A stretch of 64,000 nt of DNA, from positions 1-64,000 of the forward strand of contig JAXGGA010002909.1 in NCBI GenBank assembly GCA_038373865.1, read 5' to 3'. The notes under the pieces were generated by a model, which was given only the letters and a program-made list of their open reading frames with translations, had not been told where the DNA came from and did no database searches. This stretch comes from Uloborus plumipes. Its lineage: Eukaryota; Arthropoda; Arachnida; Araneae; Uloboridae. This document shows, one piece after another, positions 26,337 through 37,727 of the stretch (the first letter of the stretch is position 1; every line of letters begins with the position of its first letter). Both the position numbers and the translations under genes were made by a program.

Positions 26337-26484
26337 TACTATAAAGCGGAAGTGCGTTTAAGTTCACGCGGCTGAATTTAACTCTGCAACCGGAAGCAAA
26401 AGGTGAAAACCATGACAAAAGTAAGTACAGAAAAAGTCTTTAATGAAAACCATGACAAAAGTAAGTACAGAAAAAGTCTTTAAT
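26337..26484 (+). repeat. Direct repeat, copy 2, with a 40-bp tandem duplication
   Basis: See 25050-25156. Its last 40 bp are duplicated exactly (26405-26444 and 26445-26484; unit starts GAAAACCATGACAAAAG). Confidence 0.85.
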
Positions 26485-26518
26485 AAAAAGGGCAGATACG
26501 ACTTTGGCGCTTAGCTTA

Positions 26519-26928
26519 CGCCTCCTAAATACTAAATGCCTATAACATTTGCTTCGCTACCGTCGAGATGGGTTCCACTTTAAACGCCACCTTGCGGCAA
26601 TCCGATAATGCCGTTGTTATGTTTTGATTGGTTAATTTTTAAATTTAAATTCAGAAATGAACCAATCGTTAATTTTTTGAAGAACTCCGGTAGAGGGCAG
26701 TGTATCGTGAATCAAGGGCATTTTGCAGCTACTGGCGATGGATCCAAACAATATTCGAATTAAATTTTTTGATTGGTTGATTTTTAAATTTAAATTTAGA
26801 AATGAACCAATCGTTAATTTCTCTTTCTCGAAGAACTCTGGTAGATGGCAGTGTATCGTGAACCAAGAATGAAATTTTGCTCTGTGTTGAAAACCAGAAA
26901 GTTACAGGCATTTAGTATTTAGGAGGCG
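26519..26928. mobile_element. 410-bp MITE with internal duplication
   Basis: TIR CGCCTCCTAAATACTAAATG and its complement at the right end, flanked by TTAGCTTA and TTGGCTTA, an 8-bp duplication with one mismatch. The interior has two diverged copies of a block starting TTTGATTGGTT (26622 and 26767). Probably hAT-like, given the 8-bp duplication. Confidence 0.8.
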
Positions 26929-28518
26929 TTGGCTTAGCACGGCAGTATAGGAGGCGCTGCAGTCTCTGATTAATGGCGGCTGAAATAAGTAAAACTAATA
27001 CCGACACACGACGTAGGATATGGTCCAATCAGACATCTGTCTTGTCCGTGAAAAATTTGAATATTTTACATCATTGGCAAGTTTCCTATATCACTGCAAA
27101 GTGGTGTATTCAAGTTCTATAACTGCGAAAATATTATAATGTAATGAAATAAATTCAGCTGACAGAGTAAATTAAGAATGGTTCACTACACTGACTTCTC
27201 TTTTCTGATAGTCATTTTGTTAACAGCATGCTATTTTTGTCTGCATCTTTGATTTCTTATATTTTTATTTTCTGTTTAAAAATTATCAGAAATGTAATCG
27301 TACTTTCTTTTCAGAATTTTGCAAGTATATTTTTTAATGATCTAATGTGACAGAAGTAGAATTATTTTCTCTTCAATAAATCTTTGCAAAAAAAAAAAAA
27401 ATCATGTCACCACAAAATGTGACTGACCTGGTAAATATGGCACACGCGCGCTTTTCTACCTTCTTTACCTATTTAAAGGAATAGACTCATTTTTGAAGAG
27501 AATGCCAGATACTGCGCTGACTATGCTTTCTCCATATCGATAACTTATTTATGCTTATATTTAAAATAATTTATTGTTGTTCTTGAAACAATCAAACCAA
27601 AAAAAAAAAAAACAGTTGTAGTCTTCGTAACTTTTTGTTCTTTATGTTAGATGAATAAATTCAATCAACTATTTATGTGTGTCAACACTTTTGTAAGATT
27701 ATTCATTCAAGCGAATCAATAAATTGCATTTTAATTTATGATGGTCCATTTTATAAAAGAAAGTTATTTTTTAAGGGGAAGGGGACATACATTTTAACTA
27801 AACACTGTTGCACATAGGGGTTTATACTCGACAGCAACTTAAGTTGACACTGAAATCACTACGCGTGGAAGAAAAACGGAGTTAACAGAAACCTTCTTGG
27901 CGAATTAGAGGAGATCGCCAACTGTGCGTAAACTCTTATTGGCTGGCGCGTTCGATTCAAATGGATTACGCTTCCGCACTACTCCGTTCATAAAATTGAA
28001 AAGATTAAGAAAATTATGAATATTGTGACAAAAAAAAAAAAGCTACATATGCATAGATGAAACACTCTAATCCGAACTACTTCTTTTGCTTGAACAAAGC
28101 TTATTTCTCTATAGTCAAAAAAGGTTGCAGTCGAGTATAGTAGAAAATTTTCCTCTTCGCTAAATTAAGTAACATTTTCCTCCATGTAAAAAATTCATTG
28201 TTTTTTTTTTTTTTTTTTTTTTTGAGATAGTGTAATAAGAGGCAATTCTCTCTCTCTCTTTTATCAACAAATGATAACTTAGGTGACCGTTTATCATTGC
28301 ATTCCCACTCATCGCGATACAAATTCATCACAAATTATTAATTTATCGTTATTTTAATTCATTCCTAGTAGAATTTCAATGAATGAAATGACTCAAATAC
28401 TTCTTACTCAAGAAATTTCCTTTTGCATTGCCCATCATAGTGGTAAGGTCACCTTCAAAAAATCCTAAAGCGTCTAAGAAAAATACAATTTGGTGAATTT
28501 CAACTTCTTAAGCATTAA
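26929..28518. other. AT-rich non-coding stretch
   Basis: GCGAATTAGAGGAGAT and CTCTTATTGGCT at 27900-27945 recur at 33165-33210, a dispersed repeat. A poly-T run lies at 28200-28223. No gene seen. Confidence 0.45.
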
Positions 28519-28558
28519 GGGCCCTGCTCCACATTGACGTTAAGGTGGAGCAGGGCCC
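28519..28558. mobile_element. PIF/Harbinger MITE, 40-bp deletion derivative
   Basis: Little more than the two inverted ends GGGCCCTGCTCCAC and GTGGAGCAGGGCCC, with TAA on each side. It abuts the fuller copy at 28562. Confidence 0.75.
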
Positions 28559-28561
28559 TAA

Positions 28562-28705
28562 GGGCCATGCTCCACATCAGCGTAAAACGCGACCGAAACT
28601 GAAGGCAGAAACCGAAAATCCGGGTACTTTCCATAGGAATACCATTGAATCCATTTTACGCTTCTGCCTATTTTTTCTGCTTTACGTCGATGTGGAGCAT
28701 GGCCC
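28562..28705. mobile_element. PIF/Harbinger-type MITE
   Basis: TIR GGGCCATGCTCCACATC with its complement at the right end and TAA target duplications (28559-28561, 28706-28708). The 3-bp TWA duplication and GGGCC start are typical of PIF/Harbinger. The homologous copy at 49320-49466 is inverted. Confidence 0.85.
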
Positions 28706-28708
28706 TAA

Positions 28709-30209
28709 GAGAGGTTTAAATGAGCTTATTATCTGATTTAAAAAAAAAAGAGCTTGAGTAATCTGACTCCAAAAATCGAGAGTTTCTTTAAATTCTTCAA
28801 TTTTTATTTCCAAAGCTATGCGCATCTCAGGATTACAATAAAATACGGTATGAAGCTTCCATATAAGGGTTTATATCTTTGATAAGTAGATTTTTTTTTC
28901 ATAGCGGCTATCCATGTATACTGTCACTCTTCCTGGGAGGGGGGGGCATGGAATTATGAGTTTGTGACAAGAGGGAGACGGGGTGTAACAAGAAGCTGAC
29001 ATCGCTCATGTTAAAATGTTTCTTTATGTAAACGTATGTTTCTTTATGAAAAAAAATATGACTATGAAATATAAAGGGACATTGGACGACGGGGGGCGGG
29101 GAGTAAGTTGAAGTGTGACAAAGGGGTAGGTTAAAAAATCTTGAAAGAAAATGTGACTTCATTTATGGACAGTCTAATAGGGGGGGCTGATTTGCAATCA
29201 GTATAGATGCTGTTTTTCCCCCACAAAATTTCTTTTTTTTTCTGTATGAATAAAGCAAACTAAATTTTCAAAATTGATTTCCAAATGTTATACTGATCCT
29301 TATCAACTTATAGAGAAAAAAAATATTTTTTTTACAAATTGAGTTTTTTTTTTTCAATTTACCTATTTATCTATTTAATTGATAATTTTTTCTAAATGAC
29401 CGACTGTGTACAGAATTTTGAATGGCATTTATTTGAGAGAGGAAAAAAAAATCTTTCAGAGTTTCGGGACATTTCATAAGTCCATTAGTTGTAGCTACTG
29501 TTTTTTTTTTTTTCAAAAACTCCTATGGTCATGTGATACGCCCGATTTGAAGAGTACCAACGATAATACTACTTCTCATACGAACGGAAATGATTTTTTT
29601 CAATTTAGCATGTTTTGACAGAAAAAGTCTTACATTGTCGTCTTACGTGCCTTTCGACGTGTAAGTATTGCGTTGAGATGCTAATGTTTCGTTACCAAAC
29701 TGGCCTCCAATTTTAACAAGACTGCAAAAGGCGATAGGTTGCTTCTCTGTATTAAAAATATATTTGCAGAGAAACAACTTTTACATATTTCATTTGCTAA
29801 TTCAAGTATAGAGGTCTTATACGCAAACATAAATAAATTCTGTAAAAGTAGTTTGTCCGCCAACGCGGTGCTAATGCAGAGAAAACAACATATCCTATAA
29901 ATGGGGGCAGACCTAACGTAAGAGCATTGTAAAGGCTACGCTGATCCTAATTACCGCGTTGCGACGATGCCAGGGTTGGTTTTGGCTCAAAACCAGACGA
30001 CAAATGCAGACACCTTTATCATATTAAAGGCGGGGGAGGGGGGAGAAGAAAGGAACTTGTATATTGTTTCGTCGGAAGATATTTGCAACGGAAGGGGCCA
30101 GAAAATTTTCATGGACGGTCTGCTCATTTGTTACACCTACCCATATATATACAGATACCCATATATATATAGATATATACATATCTATATATAGAAATAA
30201 ATATATAGA
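28709..30209. other. Non-coding, low-complexity patches
   Basis: A G-rich tract lies at 28935-28950 and (TA)-rich sequence at 30135-30210. No supported gene. Confidence 0.45.
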
Positions 30210-31810
30210 TATGAGTACAGAGAGACCGATAGATATAAATTGGTGGACATACATGGTGTTTATAAAGTATTTGCACTAATAAAGAAAATTAGTAAAAAAA
30301 ATACTCGAGATTCAAACATTTCTTTTTACTTCCTTTTACGTAGTAAAGGAAGTATTGTGATTGCGAAAAAAAATTTCCTCAAATTTGGGTCAAAATTTTG
30401 AGTTTGCTCACCCCTGAGTGAATGTTGAGGCGTTTTTTCGACCTGTTAGCACGTGCATATGTACCTGCCAACATATAACCAGCCGAAAAATCATTTTCGA
30501 CCACCCCCAAGTTAGTTCGACGAATTTTCTCGTGACGTCTGTATGTACGTATGTGCGTATGTATGTGTGTCGCATAACTCAAAAACTATATGCCGTAGAA
30601 GCATCTAGTTTGGTATATAGGCTCTGAGGGGGGTCTAGTTGGGTTGGGTACCTCCCCTTGTGGTTGCATTCGAATGCTCTCAAAGGGGTGTTTTACCCCT
30701 TTTTTGGGGTAAATCAGTGTTAATTTCAATGCAGGTGAATTGAAACGACCACTTGGCGATATATCGCCAAGCTTTAGGTCGCCAAGTGTTTGACGCCAAC
30801 TTGGCGACAAATTTGGCGAAAAAAAAATATTTTTTGGATTTGGGTTCAATTTAGCGCTATTTACGATATTTTGCGAAAAATCCACTGAATGATGTTAAAA
30901 TCGGCGATATTTAGAAAATGAATCATTGTAAAACATTTGTTTTGCATTGTTTCGTGGCAAACTATGGGTGTACATGTTCGGATTGCTATCTTGCTCACTC
31001 CTAGCACTATTTTAACACAAAGGCATCTACAAAGAAATTTACACGTAAAAGGAAGTAGTGTGGGACCCATACCAGATTTTTTATCACTATCCTTATCTCA
31101 AATTGTTCATTTTTGACATAGTTAATAATCTTCAATGTGTACACTGAGCATCTTTCTTGGTTCTGAGTTGGTTAAGACCGCAGTGGTTCCCAATCTTTTT
31201 GAATCTATCTCCCCTCATTAACACTTTTCGCCTCCCTCCCCGCTTCCTCTTAATTGTAAAGGAAGAGGGTCCTTTTCAAGGAGGAGGGTCTTCCGACGCT
31301 CGTAAACCGAACGTCGATGTTATAGAATATATGGATGCATATAAATGCCTCAAGGAAAAATGTATGTGATAAATCTATTTTGACTAATTACCCCTAAACT
31401 AAAATAAGTAAATAAAATAAAAGTAATTTTTGAGGTTTTTTTTTTTTTCCTTTTCGTTCTTTTCCAAAATGAACTGATGTGTATTTGCAGGGAAGTACAA
31501 AACTAAGATCATTGATTCATTTTTCAAAAGTCGACGTAATTTTTTTAATAAAATTATTTTCTTTTTTGAATTGGAATTTGAGGAAATTCAAAACATTGAC
31601 ACTCAAAATACAGAACCTAAATAAATAAATAAATAAATAAATTCATAATCTTGCTATTTATGAAGAAATATTTCCTAACGGCCAGTCAATCGAAGTGTGA
31701 CGAGGAAGTTCCTGATCTTTAGTTTACTTCTTTTCAAACTTGTGATTCCTTGTAATAAAAAGACTTAAGATAATGTACAAGTAAAAATAAAAAGTTAAAC
31801 ACAGCCGCGC
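30210..31810 (+). repeat. Old dispersed repeat, copy 1, interrupted by a Helentron-like element
   Basis: Collinear with 42075-45240. Shared segments include GCACTAATAAAGAAAATTA, AGTGGTTCCCAA..TTTTTGAA, and TTTTTCCTTTTCGTTCTTTTC, ending with CGGCCAG.CAATCGA.GTGTGA. This copy is interrupted at 30327-31080 by family A but lacks the two insertions present in the other copy. Confidence 0.8.
30327..31080 (+). mobile_element. Helentron-like family A, copy 1
   Basis: Begins TACTTCCTTTTACGTAGTAA with a self-complementary hairpin, has a GTATGTACGTATGTGCG microsatellite and CATAACTCAAAAACTATATG, then clustered TTGGCGA/TCGCCAA words. It ends with the inverted start CGTAAAAGGAAGTA and GTGTGGG.CCATACCAG. 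Same architecture as family B but unrelated in sequence. Confidence 0.75.
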
Positions 31811-32230
31811 GTATTATTTCTCGGATAAAAACAATAGATATGCAGACTGCTACTGGTCTCTGGAAAAATTCCTCGGACTAGGTTTTCATAGCCTCGAAAC
31901 TTTTCTGCTTTTAAATTTTGCTCTCTCCTAATTTTGCGATAGTTAAATTAATAAATGATAGATGAGGATCAGCATAACTCACGGATCCCAGATTGAACAA
32001 AGTATAATAATGGAAATTATTATGCATAAAAAATATTTTTTATTTTCAATTAATGAACTAATTAAATTAATAAATGATGGATGAGGACTAGCATAACTCA
32101 CCGATTACAGATTGAACAACAAAGTATAAAAATGGAAATTATTATGCATAAAAAATGTTTTTTATTTTCAATTAATGAACTTATTAAAAGAAATATTATT
32201 TTACGTGCAGCTCACTTTAAAACCCCTTAA
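31811..32230. repeat. Tandem pair, about 110-bp unit
   Basis: ATTAAATTAATAAATGATGATG-like blocks at about 31944 and 32052 both continue with AGATTGAACAA, AAAATGGAAATTATTATGCA and TTTTTTATTTTCAATTAATG, indicating a local duplication. Confidence 0.75.
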
Positions 32231-32452
32231 CCCTTTAACGGGCCCTTTATTTCTTGTAATTTGTACTATTTACGAATATATTTTACAAATATGTTTAGTA
32301 TATACTAAATTTATTTAGTAAATTCTACAATCTACTGAAGGAATTGAGTATTAAAGGTGATTACTATACATTAGGTAAAAGAGATTACCTTGGACATTTA
32401 AAATAATTGATGAAATTGGTGGTAAGTATACTTACCACGACCTTATAAAGGG
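32231..32452. mobile_element. piggyBac-type MITE
   Basis: Starts CCCTTTAACGGG and ends TTATAAAGGG, with TTAA on both sides (32227-32230, 32453-32456). TTAA duplications and CCC...GGG ends are the piggyBac signature. Confidence 0.75.
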
Positions 32453-32542
32453 TTAAGTAGGGGGGTCTTGAATGGATACATAATAATATATCCAGTGATT
32501 GGTGTATCTATTAACTGAATATTAATATCTACCAGTTAAGCA

Positions 32543-32805
32543 TTTCATTTTACACTCCAGGGTCCCCCGTACTTACCACAGCTTCGTGGTTTAACCGGGA
32601 TAGGGCCCTGAAGAGCGCTCTGTTCTTAATTTTGAACCAGAACCTAGGGTCGAGCAAACCCTAGGCCCAGCACCCCCAGAGGTATCGTTTCACTTGGAGG
32701 ACTTTGTGACCACGACATTTTTAACGCCTCCCAGCCACCATTAATCAAGACCGTGGTTCTTTGATCAGCTGGTATCGAACCCGGGTCCCTCCGGCCACCA
32801 CGGCC
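32543..32805 (-). mobile_element. SINE with a tRNA-like B box
   Basis: On the reverse strand GGCCGTGGTGGCCGGAG is followed by GGGTTCGATACC (B box), a unique body and an A-rich tail TGTAAAATGAAA. Flanked by the 14-bp duplication CTACCAGTTAAGCA (32529-32542, 32806-32819). Confidence 0.8.
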
Positions 32806-32819
32806 CTACCAGTTAAGCA

Positions 32820-34169
32820 GTGAAACCTTACCAACCCGTTTCCAGATTTTTAAAAACTTGGGGATTTTGAGTGATCTCACTCAAAAAACCGTAATTTTTG
32901 AAAAACTTTATATTTTCAAATTTAATTTCAAAGGCATCTCAAGCTCACAATAAAATATGACACGAAACAATAGCAATTATTTATTTATACTGAGCTTTAT
33001 AAAAAATTCAAAATATGAAAAATGTTTCTTTGTTTGTCTATTCGAACAAAATATCTAAACTACACTGTAACGTTTCTTGACAACAACATCGTGACGTCAG
33101 CGTGATGTTTGCGTGACGTTAGCCTATGAAAAACGAGCTAGATAAAACGTCACAGACTACTTGGTGAATTAGAGGAGATAGCTGACTGCTTATGAGCTCT
33201 TATTGGCTCCGCCCGTAGTGACGTTCAGTGTCAAGTTAAGTTGCTGTCTAGTATAGACAAGTGCATTCTAAAAGTATCAATATTATTTTTGCTATTCATT
33301 GGATTCACATTAGCCCAACACAAAGCTCGATTCCGATCCTCCCAATCTGCCAGTGTGGCTCTATTTCCACATCACCCAAGGGGTAAGAGCCTCGATGCGT
33401 TTTTGTTAAGGGGGTATCGCCAGGAGCCCTAATCCCCCGTCAAAAAGACACTGTTCATGTTTTGAATGCAGAACCATCACTTCTGCCATTTTTGAGCATG
33501 GGAGGTTTGGTCTTGCAAGTAAATCTCGATCTCAAAGATGTATGCTTTCACTAGTTGTTGACTTTTTTTTTTTTTTGTTCAGTTTGAAAGTGTTACGATT
33601 GCTCAATACATTGATCATTAGTACTATTTTAAAGGATTGAGATTTTCTCGCAGTTAAAGTTAGTTCGGAACAAAGAATAAGTTTGAAAAAGTCAGCTGTC
33701 CTTAAGTTACAGACTTTGGTAAACATCTTGGTGCGTCTATGCTGAAATATTTTCTCTTTATTTCCTGTCTTGTCAAAATAATGTTATTTTATGTATTCAT
33801 TTTGCGTTTCATCGTTTATGGGGCCAAACAAAAAGAAAATTTCATAAGTTATGTTTTTGAAGCTGATTACACTCTATACGAATGCAGATTACAAGTTATA
33901 CCATCAGTATTCGTCACACTATTTTCAAAGTCAAAATCTTCCTTCATGTGTTCTACTTGCATGTCACAGTCAATTGATGTTTCACTTTTCGAAATACTGC
34001 AGTATGCGAGAGTCTTGAATTAGTTCTCTCAAAATAATCGAAACGTGCACTGCGTTTAATCATGAGCTCTGGCAATAATACAATGTTACTCGATGTTTCA
34101 AAATGTTATGACTGCATTTTCTTCATTAAGTGATACATCAACTCTACGCATATGACGATTTCCTGTATT
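32820..34169. other. Non-coding, with a dispersed-repeat segment near 33165-33250
   Basis: The 33165-33250 part matches 27830-27945 in pieces. A short frame at 33241-33432 has a hydrophobic start but no ATG. No supported gene. Confidence 0.4.
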
Positions 34170-34185
34170 TTAAAGTCTTTGCTTT

Positions 34186-34975
34186 CTGATTTGTCTTGCA
34201 GTTTTTTTTTTTTTTTTTTTTGTAGAGCCATTTCTTTCTGGTTTGTCGCGCAACTTTTTTTTTTTTAGAGCCGTTGCTTTCTGATTTGTCTTGCAGGCAT
34301 TTTTTAGAGCCTTTTCTTTCTGGTTTGTCTTGCAGTTTTTTTTTTTTTTTTTCATTTTAGAGCCGTTGTTTTCTGATTTCTCTCGCAGTTTTTTTTTTTT
34401 TTTTTATTTTAGAGCTTTTGCTTTCTGGTTTGTCATGCAGTTTTTTTTTTAATCAGAGCCGTTTTTTCTAATTTGTCTGGCAGTTTTTTTTTATTATTTT
34501 TATTTTAGAGCAGTTGCTTTCTGATTTGTCTTGCAGGCTTTTTTTAGAGCCTTTTCTTTCTGGTTTGTCTTGCAGCTTTTTTTTTTTTTTTTTTTCATTT
34601 TAGAGCCGTTGCTTTCTGATTTCTCTCGCAGTTTTTTTTTTTTTAGTTTAGAGCTTTTGCTTTCTGGTTTGTCATGCAGTTTTTTTTTTTTTTTTTTTTT
34701 TTTATTTTAAAGCAGTTGCTTTCTGATTTGGCTTGCAGACTTTTTCTTTTTAGAGCCTTTTCTTTCTAGTTTGTCTTGCGTACATTTTTTTTTTAATTTT
34801 ATTTTAGAGCCGTTGCTTTCTTACTTGTCTTTTTTTTTTTTCAACTTTACATCCTTTGCTTTCTGGTTTTCTTGCATTTCTTATTTTCATTTTAGAGCGG
34901 TTGCTTTCTGATTTGTCTTGCAGTTTTTTTTTCTTTACAGACTTTGCTTTCTGGTTTGTCTTACAGTTTTTTTTT
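34186..34975. repeat. T-rich minisatellite, about 16 units of 47-60 bp
   Basis: Each unit carries TTTAGAGCCGTTGCTTTCTG, TTTGTCTTGCAG (or GGTTTGTCATGCAG) and a variable poly-T run. Lysine-rich frames on the reverse strand are artefacts of the poly-T. Confidence 0.95.
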
Positions 34976-35079
34976 CTGTTGTTTTCTCTTTTTTACTACT
35001 TTTCGTCGATTAAAGGAATATAGAAACCAGCAGAAGCGTATGGGGGGGAAGTCTGTGAATATTCTTAGGAGAATCAGAT

Positions 35080-35520
35080 TTCATAGTCTTATTTACTTGT
35101 CCATCTCTAGCAAAAGTTTTAGTTTGAATAGTTCCATAAAAAACACTAGCTTGACCATGTAGGATAAAAAAAATCAGTGTCACTGTCTCTAGAAAATGTA
35201 TTTTACAACTTGGAGTAAAGTAAGAAGTCGTCAGATATGACATCATGAGTCGTCATGAAGATACCAGCTTTCAGTCTTATTTAGTTGTCCATGTCCAGCA
35301 AAAGTTTTAACTTGAACATTTCTAGCAGTACACTTTTTTTTTTGTTCACTTGCGACAAAAGTATTAGCTTCAGCATCTTCATCTTAAGTTTTAACTTGAA
35401 CAGTTCCAGAAAAAATATTAGTTCAAGCATGTGCAACAAAAGAATCAGCTTCAGCATAAACAGAAAATGTATGTTGCAACCTGGGGTGGGATAAGGCTTC
35501 GTCAGATCAAGACACATATT
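35080..35520 (-). repeat. Coding-like tandem duplication downstream of the unrecognised gene
   Basis: Two diverged blocks, 35080-35245 and 35277-35520. Reverse-strand readings conserve short peptide words between them: GTVQVKTFAGHGQLNKT versus GTIQTKTFARDGQVNKT, and TPGCNIHFL versus TPSCKIHFL. These lie in different frames with stops between, so at best these are decayed exons. They may have belonged to the gene just upstream. Confidence 0.5.
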
Positions 35521-35916
35521 AGATAATGTTAATAATGTTATGCACCAGGTGCAGTGATAGTTTAAAAGCACCCATTTTGAATGATGAGATAAAGTTCCCC
35601 ACATGGTTTGGTCCGGCAGCATTTTCCGGAAGTTTGTCTTGACTCCATTTGCGAGTGGTCAATACGTCATCATCAGTAGATTTAATTTTATACTTGAAAA
35701 GTGTTGTTAGCAAGTTGGAGCGATCAACAAGATCGAAGGCGTCATCAGCATGGTAGAAATATTTGATGCGGACATCTCGACGTGATTGTTGAGCAGTTAA
35801 TATGTCGTCATCATAAGATTTGGCCTTGTACTTCAAAAGCAATTTTTGCAAGTTGGGGCGGTCGACGAACTCGAAGGCGTCGTCTGCATCATTAGAGGAT
35901 GATTTGCTGCAATTAC
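35519..35916 (-). CDS. Unrecognised 3-exon gene, terminal coding exon with an internal repeat
   Basis: The acceptor is TTCTTTTAG|GT; the first two bases complete a Gly codon with exon 2. Residues 66-197 follow, ending at TAA (35519-35521). The exon contains two tandem copies of a 46-residue unit: ADDAFEFVDRPN...YKAKSYDDDILT (from residue 76) and ADDAFDLVDRSN...YKIKSTDDDVLT (from residue 122). The units are acidic and lysine-rich and probably helical. The last 30 or so residues, after NHVGNF, are less convincing; a further intron there is possible because GTGGGG follows the AACCAT codons. No polyadenylation signal is obvious. Downstream lie a coding-like tandem duplication and a T-rich minisatellite. 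I cannot name the family. Confidence 0.6.
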
Positions 35917-36303
35917 CTAAAAGAAATGGTTATCATTAGTAATTTCGCACCACAAAACTTTTCTGTAAAACATATTTTATAAGAAAAATGAAAAACAGTT
36001 GCTGAGTGCTTTGAAAAAAACCAGCCTACGGCGACTATTTGCGATGTTATGTGCATCACCAATATTTTAAAAGCAATCACAGTTGCTTATTGCTTTCACT
36101 TGCCTATCGCTTATGTTTCTTTACTATTAGCACGACTACGAGAATAAGTCTAGTTCGTGGTTGTTCAATATTTCTTTAGAAAGACTTATTTTAGTCGTCA
36201 TGGCTGCAAATCGTCTGAGATTTACGTTCATTCTTCTTGTAAGCAAAATCAGAGTTTTTTTGCACATAAAGCCACATGTGTTATTGCTACACGGGCTAGA
36301 ACC

Positions 36304-36308
<5 letters not shown>

Positions 36309-36340
<32 letters not shown>
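36309..36340. repeat. (TA)n microsatellite
   Basis: About 32 bp of TA dinucleotides in intron 2 of the unrecognised gene. Confidence 0.95.
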
Positions 36341-36341
<1 letters not shown>

Positions 36342-36479
36342 CGACCACGAATTGCTTATTACTTTCACCTAACTGCGGTCGATGTACCTTTGAGCTTTAG
36401 ATCAATGTACTTATGAGTTTTGCGCCTCTACAAGCACTGAGGTCTAATACCTCTTAATGTGTGGCAGCGTCCATACAAT

Positions 36480-36605
36480 ACGCAAACACACTTATACACG
36501 CCTACACACACCCACAAAGAAGCCTACACACCTACACACGCGCGTGCCTACTCACCCCCACCTCACACATATGCGTGCGTATACGCATACAAGCACACGA
36601 CCACC
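36480..36605. repeat. (CA)-rich low-complexity tract
   Basis: Irregular CACACACC/TACACACG repeats in intron 2. The open frames here are artefacts. Confidence 0.85.
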
Positions 36606-36928
36606 CCAGGAGTAGAGACCTGGTTTTGCTGTGTGCTGAATGGCTATTTTTGTCTACAGAGGATTTTGTAAAGTTGAAAGGGTCGGGCACAAATCAAGTC
36701 TATTCCGAGGGACTTTTGGACAAACAACAAATGGTGGGACCAATGGTAGAAACAAGAAACTCAATGAGTAGGGTCCTATCACTATTCGTGCTTGCAAAAA
36801 AACAGAATTTGAGTTCAAGATGTCAAAATTAAAATCACCTTCTCCTGTTTTGCTTTGTTTTCTAAGTACAACACTTGTTTTGTTTTCTTTTAATGAAGCC
36901 CTAAGTGTCTATAAGGACTCTCTATTTT

Positions 36929-37727
36929 TACTTCCTTTTACGTAGTAAGGGAAGTATTGTGATCACGAAAAAAATTTCACTCAAATTTCGGTCTAAATTT
37001 TGACTTTGCTCACCCCTGAATGAATGTCGCGTACTTTTTTCGACCTGTCAGCACGTGCATATGTACCTAACAACATACAAACAGCCGAAAAATCAATTTC
37101 GACCACCCCCGAGTAAATTACGACGAGTTTTCTCGTGACGTCTGTATGTACGTATGTGCGGATGTATGTGTGGGTGTATGTGCGTATGTGGCTCGCATAA
37201 CTCAAAAACTATATGCCGTAGAAACTTCTCGCTTGGTATGTAGGCTCTGAGGGGGGTCTAGTTGTGCACCTCCCTTTGTGATTGCATTCGAATGTTCCCA
37301 AAGGGGTCTTATACCCCTTTTTTGGGGTAAATCAATGTTAATTTCAATACAAACTCAAGTGATATGAATTGGCGCCACCACTTGGCGACATGTCGCCAAA
37401 CTTTTGGTCGCCAAGTGTGTGACGCCAACTTGGCGACATATCGCCAAGTTGGCGACAAATTTGGCGAAAATTTTTTTTTTCGAATTTGGGTTCAACTTGG
37501 CGCTATTGGCGATATTTTGCGAAAAATTCACTGAATGATGTTAAAATCGGCAATATTTAGAAAATTAACCAGTGTGAAACATTTTTCTGCACTGTTTCGT
37601 GGCAGATTAGGGGAGTAAATATTTGAATTGCTACCTTGCTCACTCCAAGCCTTTTTTTAACACTTAAGGCAACTACTAAGAAATTTACACGTAAAAGGAA
37701 GTAGTGTGGGGTCCATACCAGATTTTT
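36929..37727 (+). mobile_element. Helentron-like family A, copy 2 (in intron 2)
   Basis: The fullest family A copy: 5' hairpin TACTTCCTTTTACGTAGTAA, a GTATGTACG microsatellite, CATAACTCAAAAACTATATG, a dense TTGGCGA/TCGCCAA block (37371-37505), and the end CGTAAAAGGAAGTAGTGTGG. Inserted in the sense opposite to the host gene's transcription. Confidence 0.8.

Noticed and set aside
30327..31080. CRISPR-like or integron-like array in the TTGGCGA block
   Set aside because: Words are too short, alternate in orientation and have no uniform spacers; the host is an animal genome.
33241..33432. Possible secreted peptide (hydrophobic N terminus ending in FTLAQ)
   Set aside because: The frame starts at TTG, has no ATG before the hydrophobic stretch, and lies in dispersed-repeat sequence.
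35281..35622. 113-residue leucine-rich reverse frame
   Set aside because: Out of frame with exon 3 and produced by the duplicated blocks; composition is repetitive.
36461..36832. 123-residue forward frame
   Set aside because: The first half is the CA-rich low-complexity tract; the rest shows no recognisable domain.
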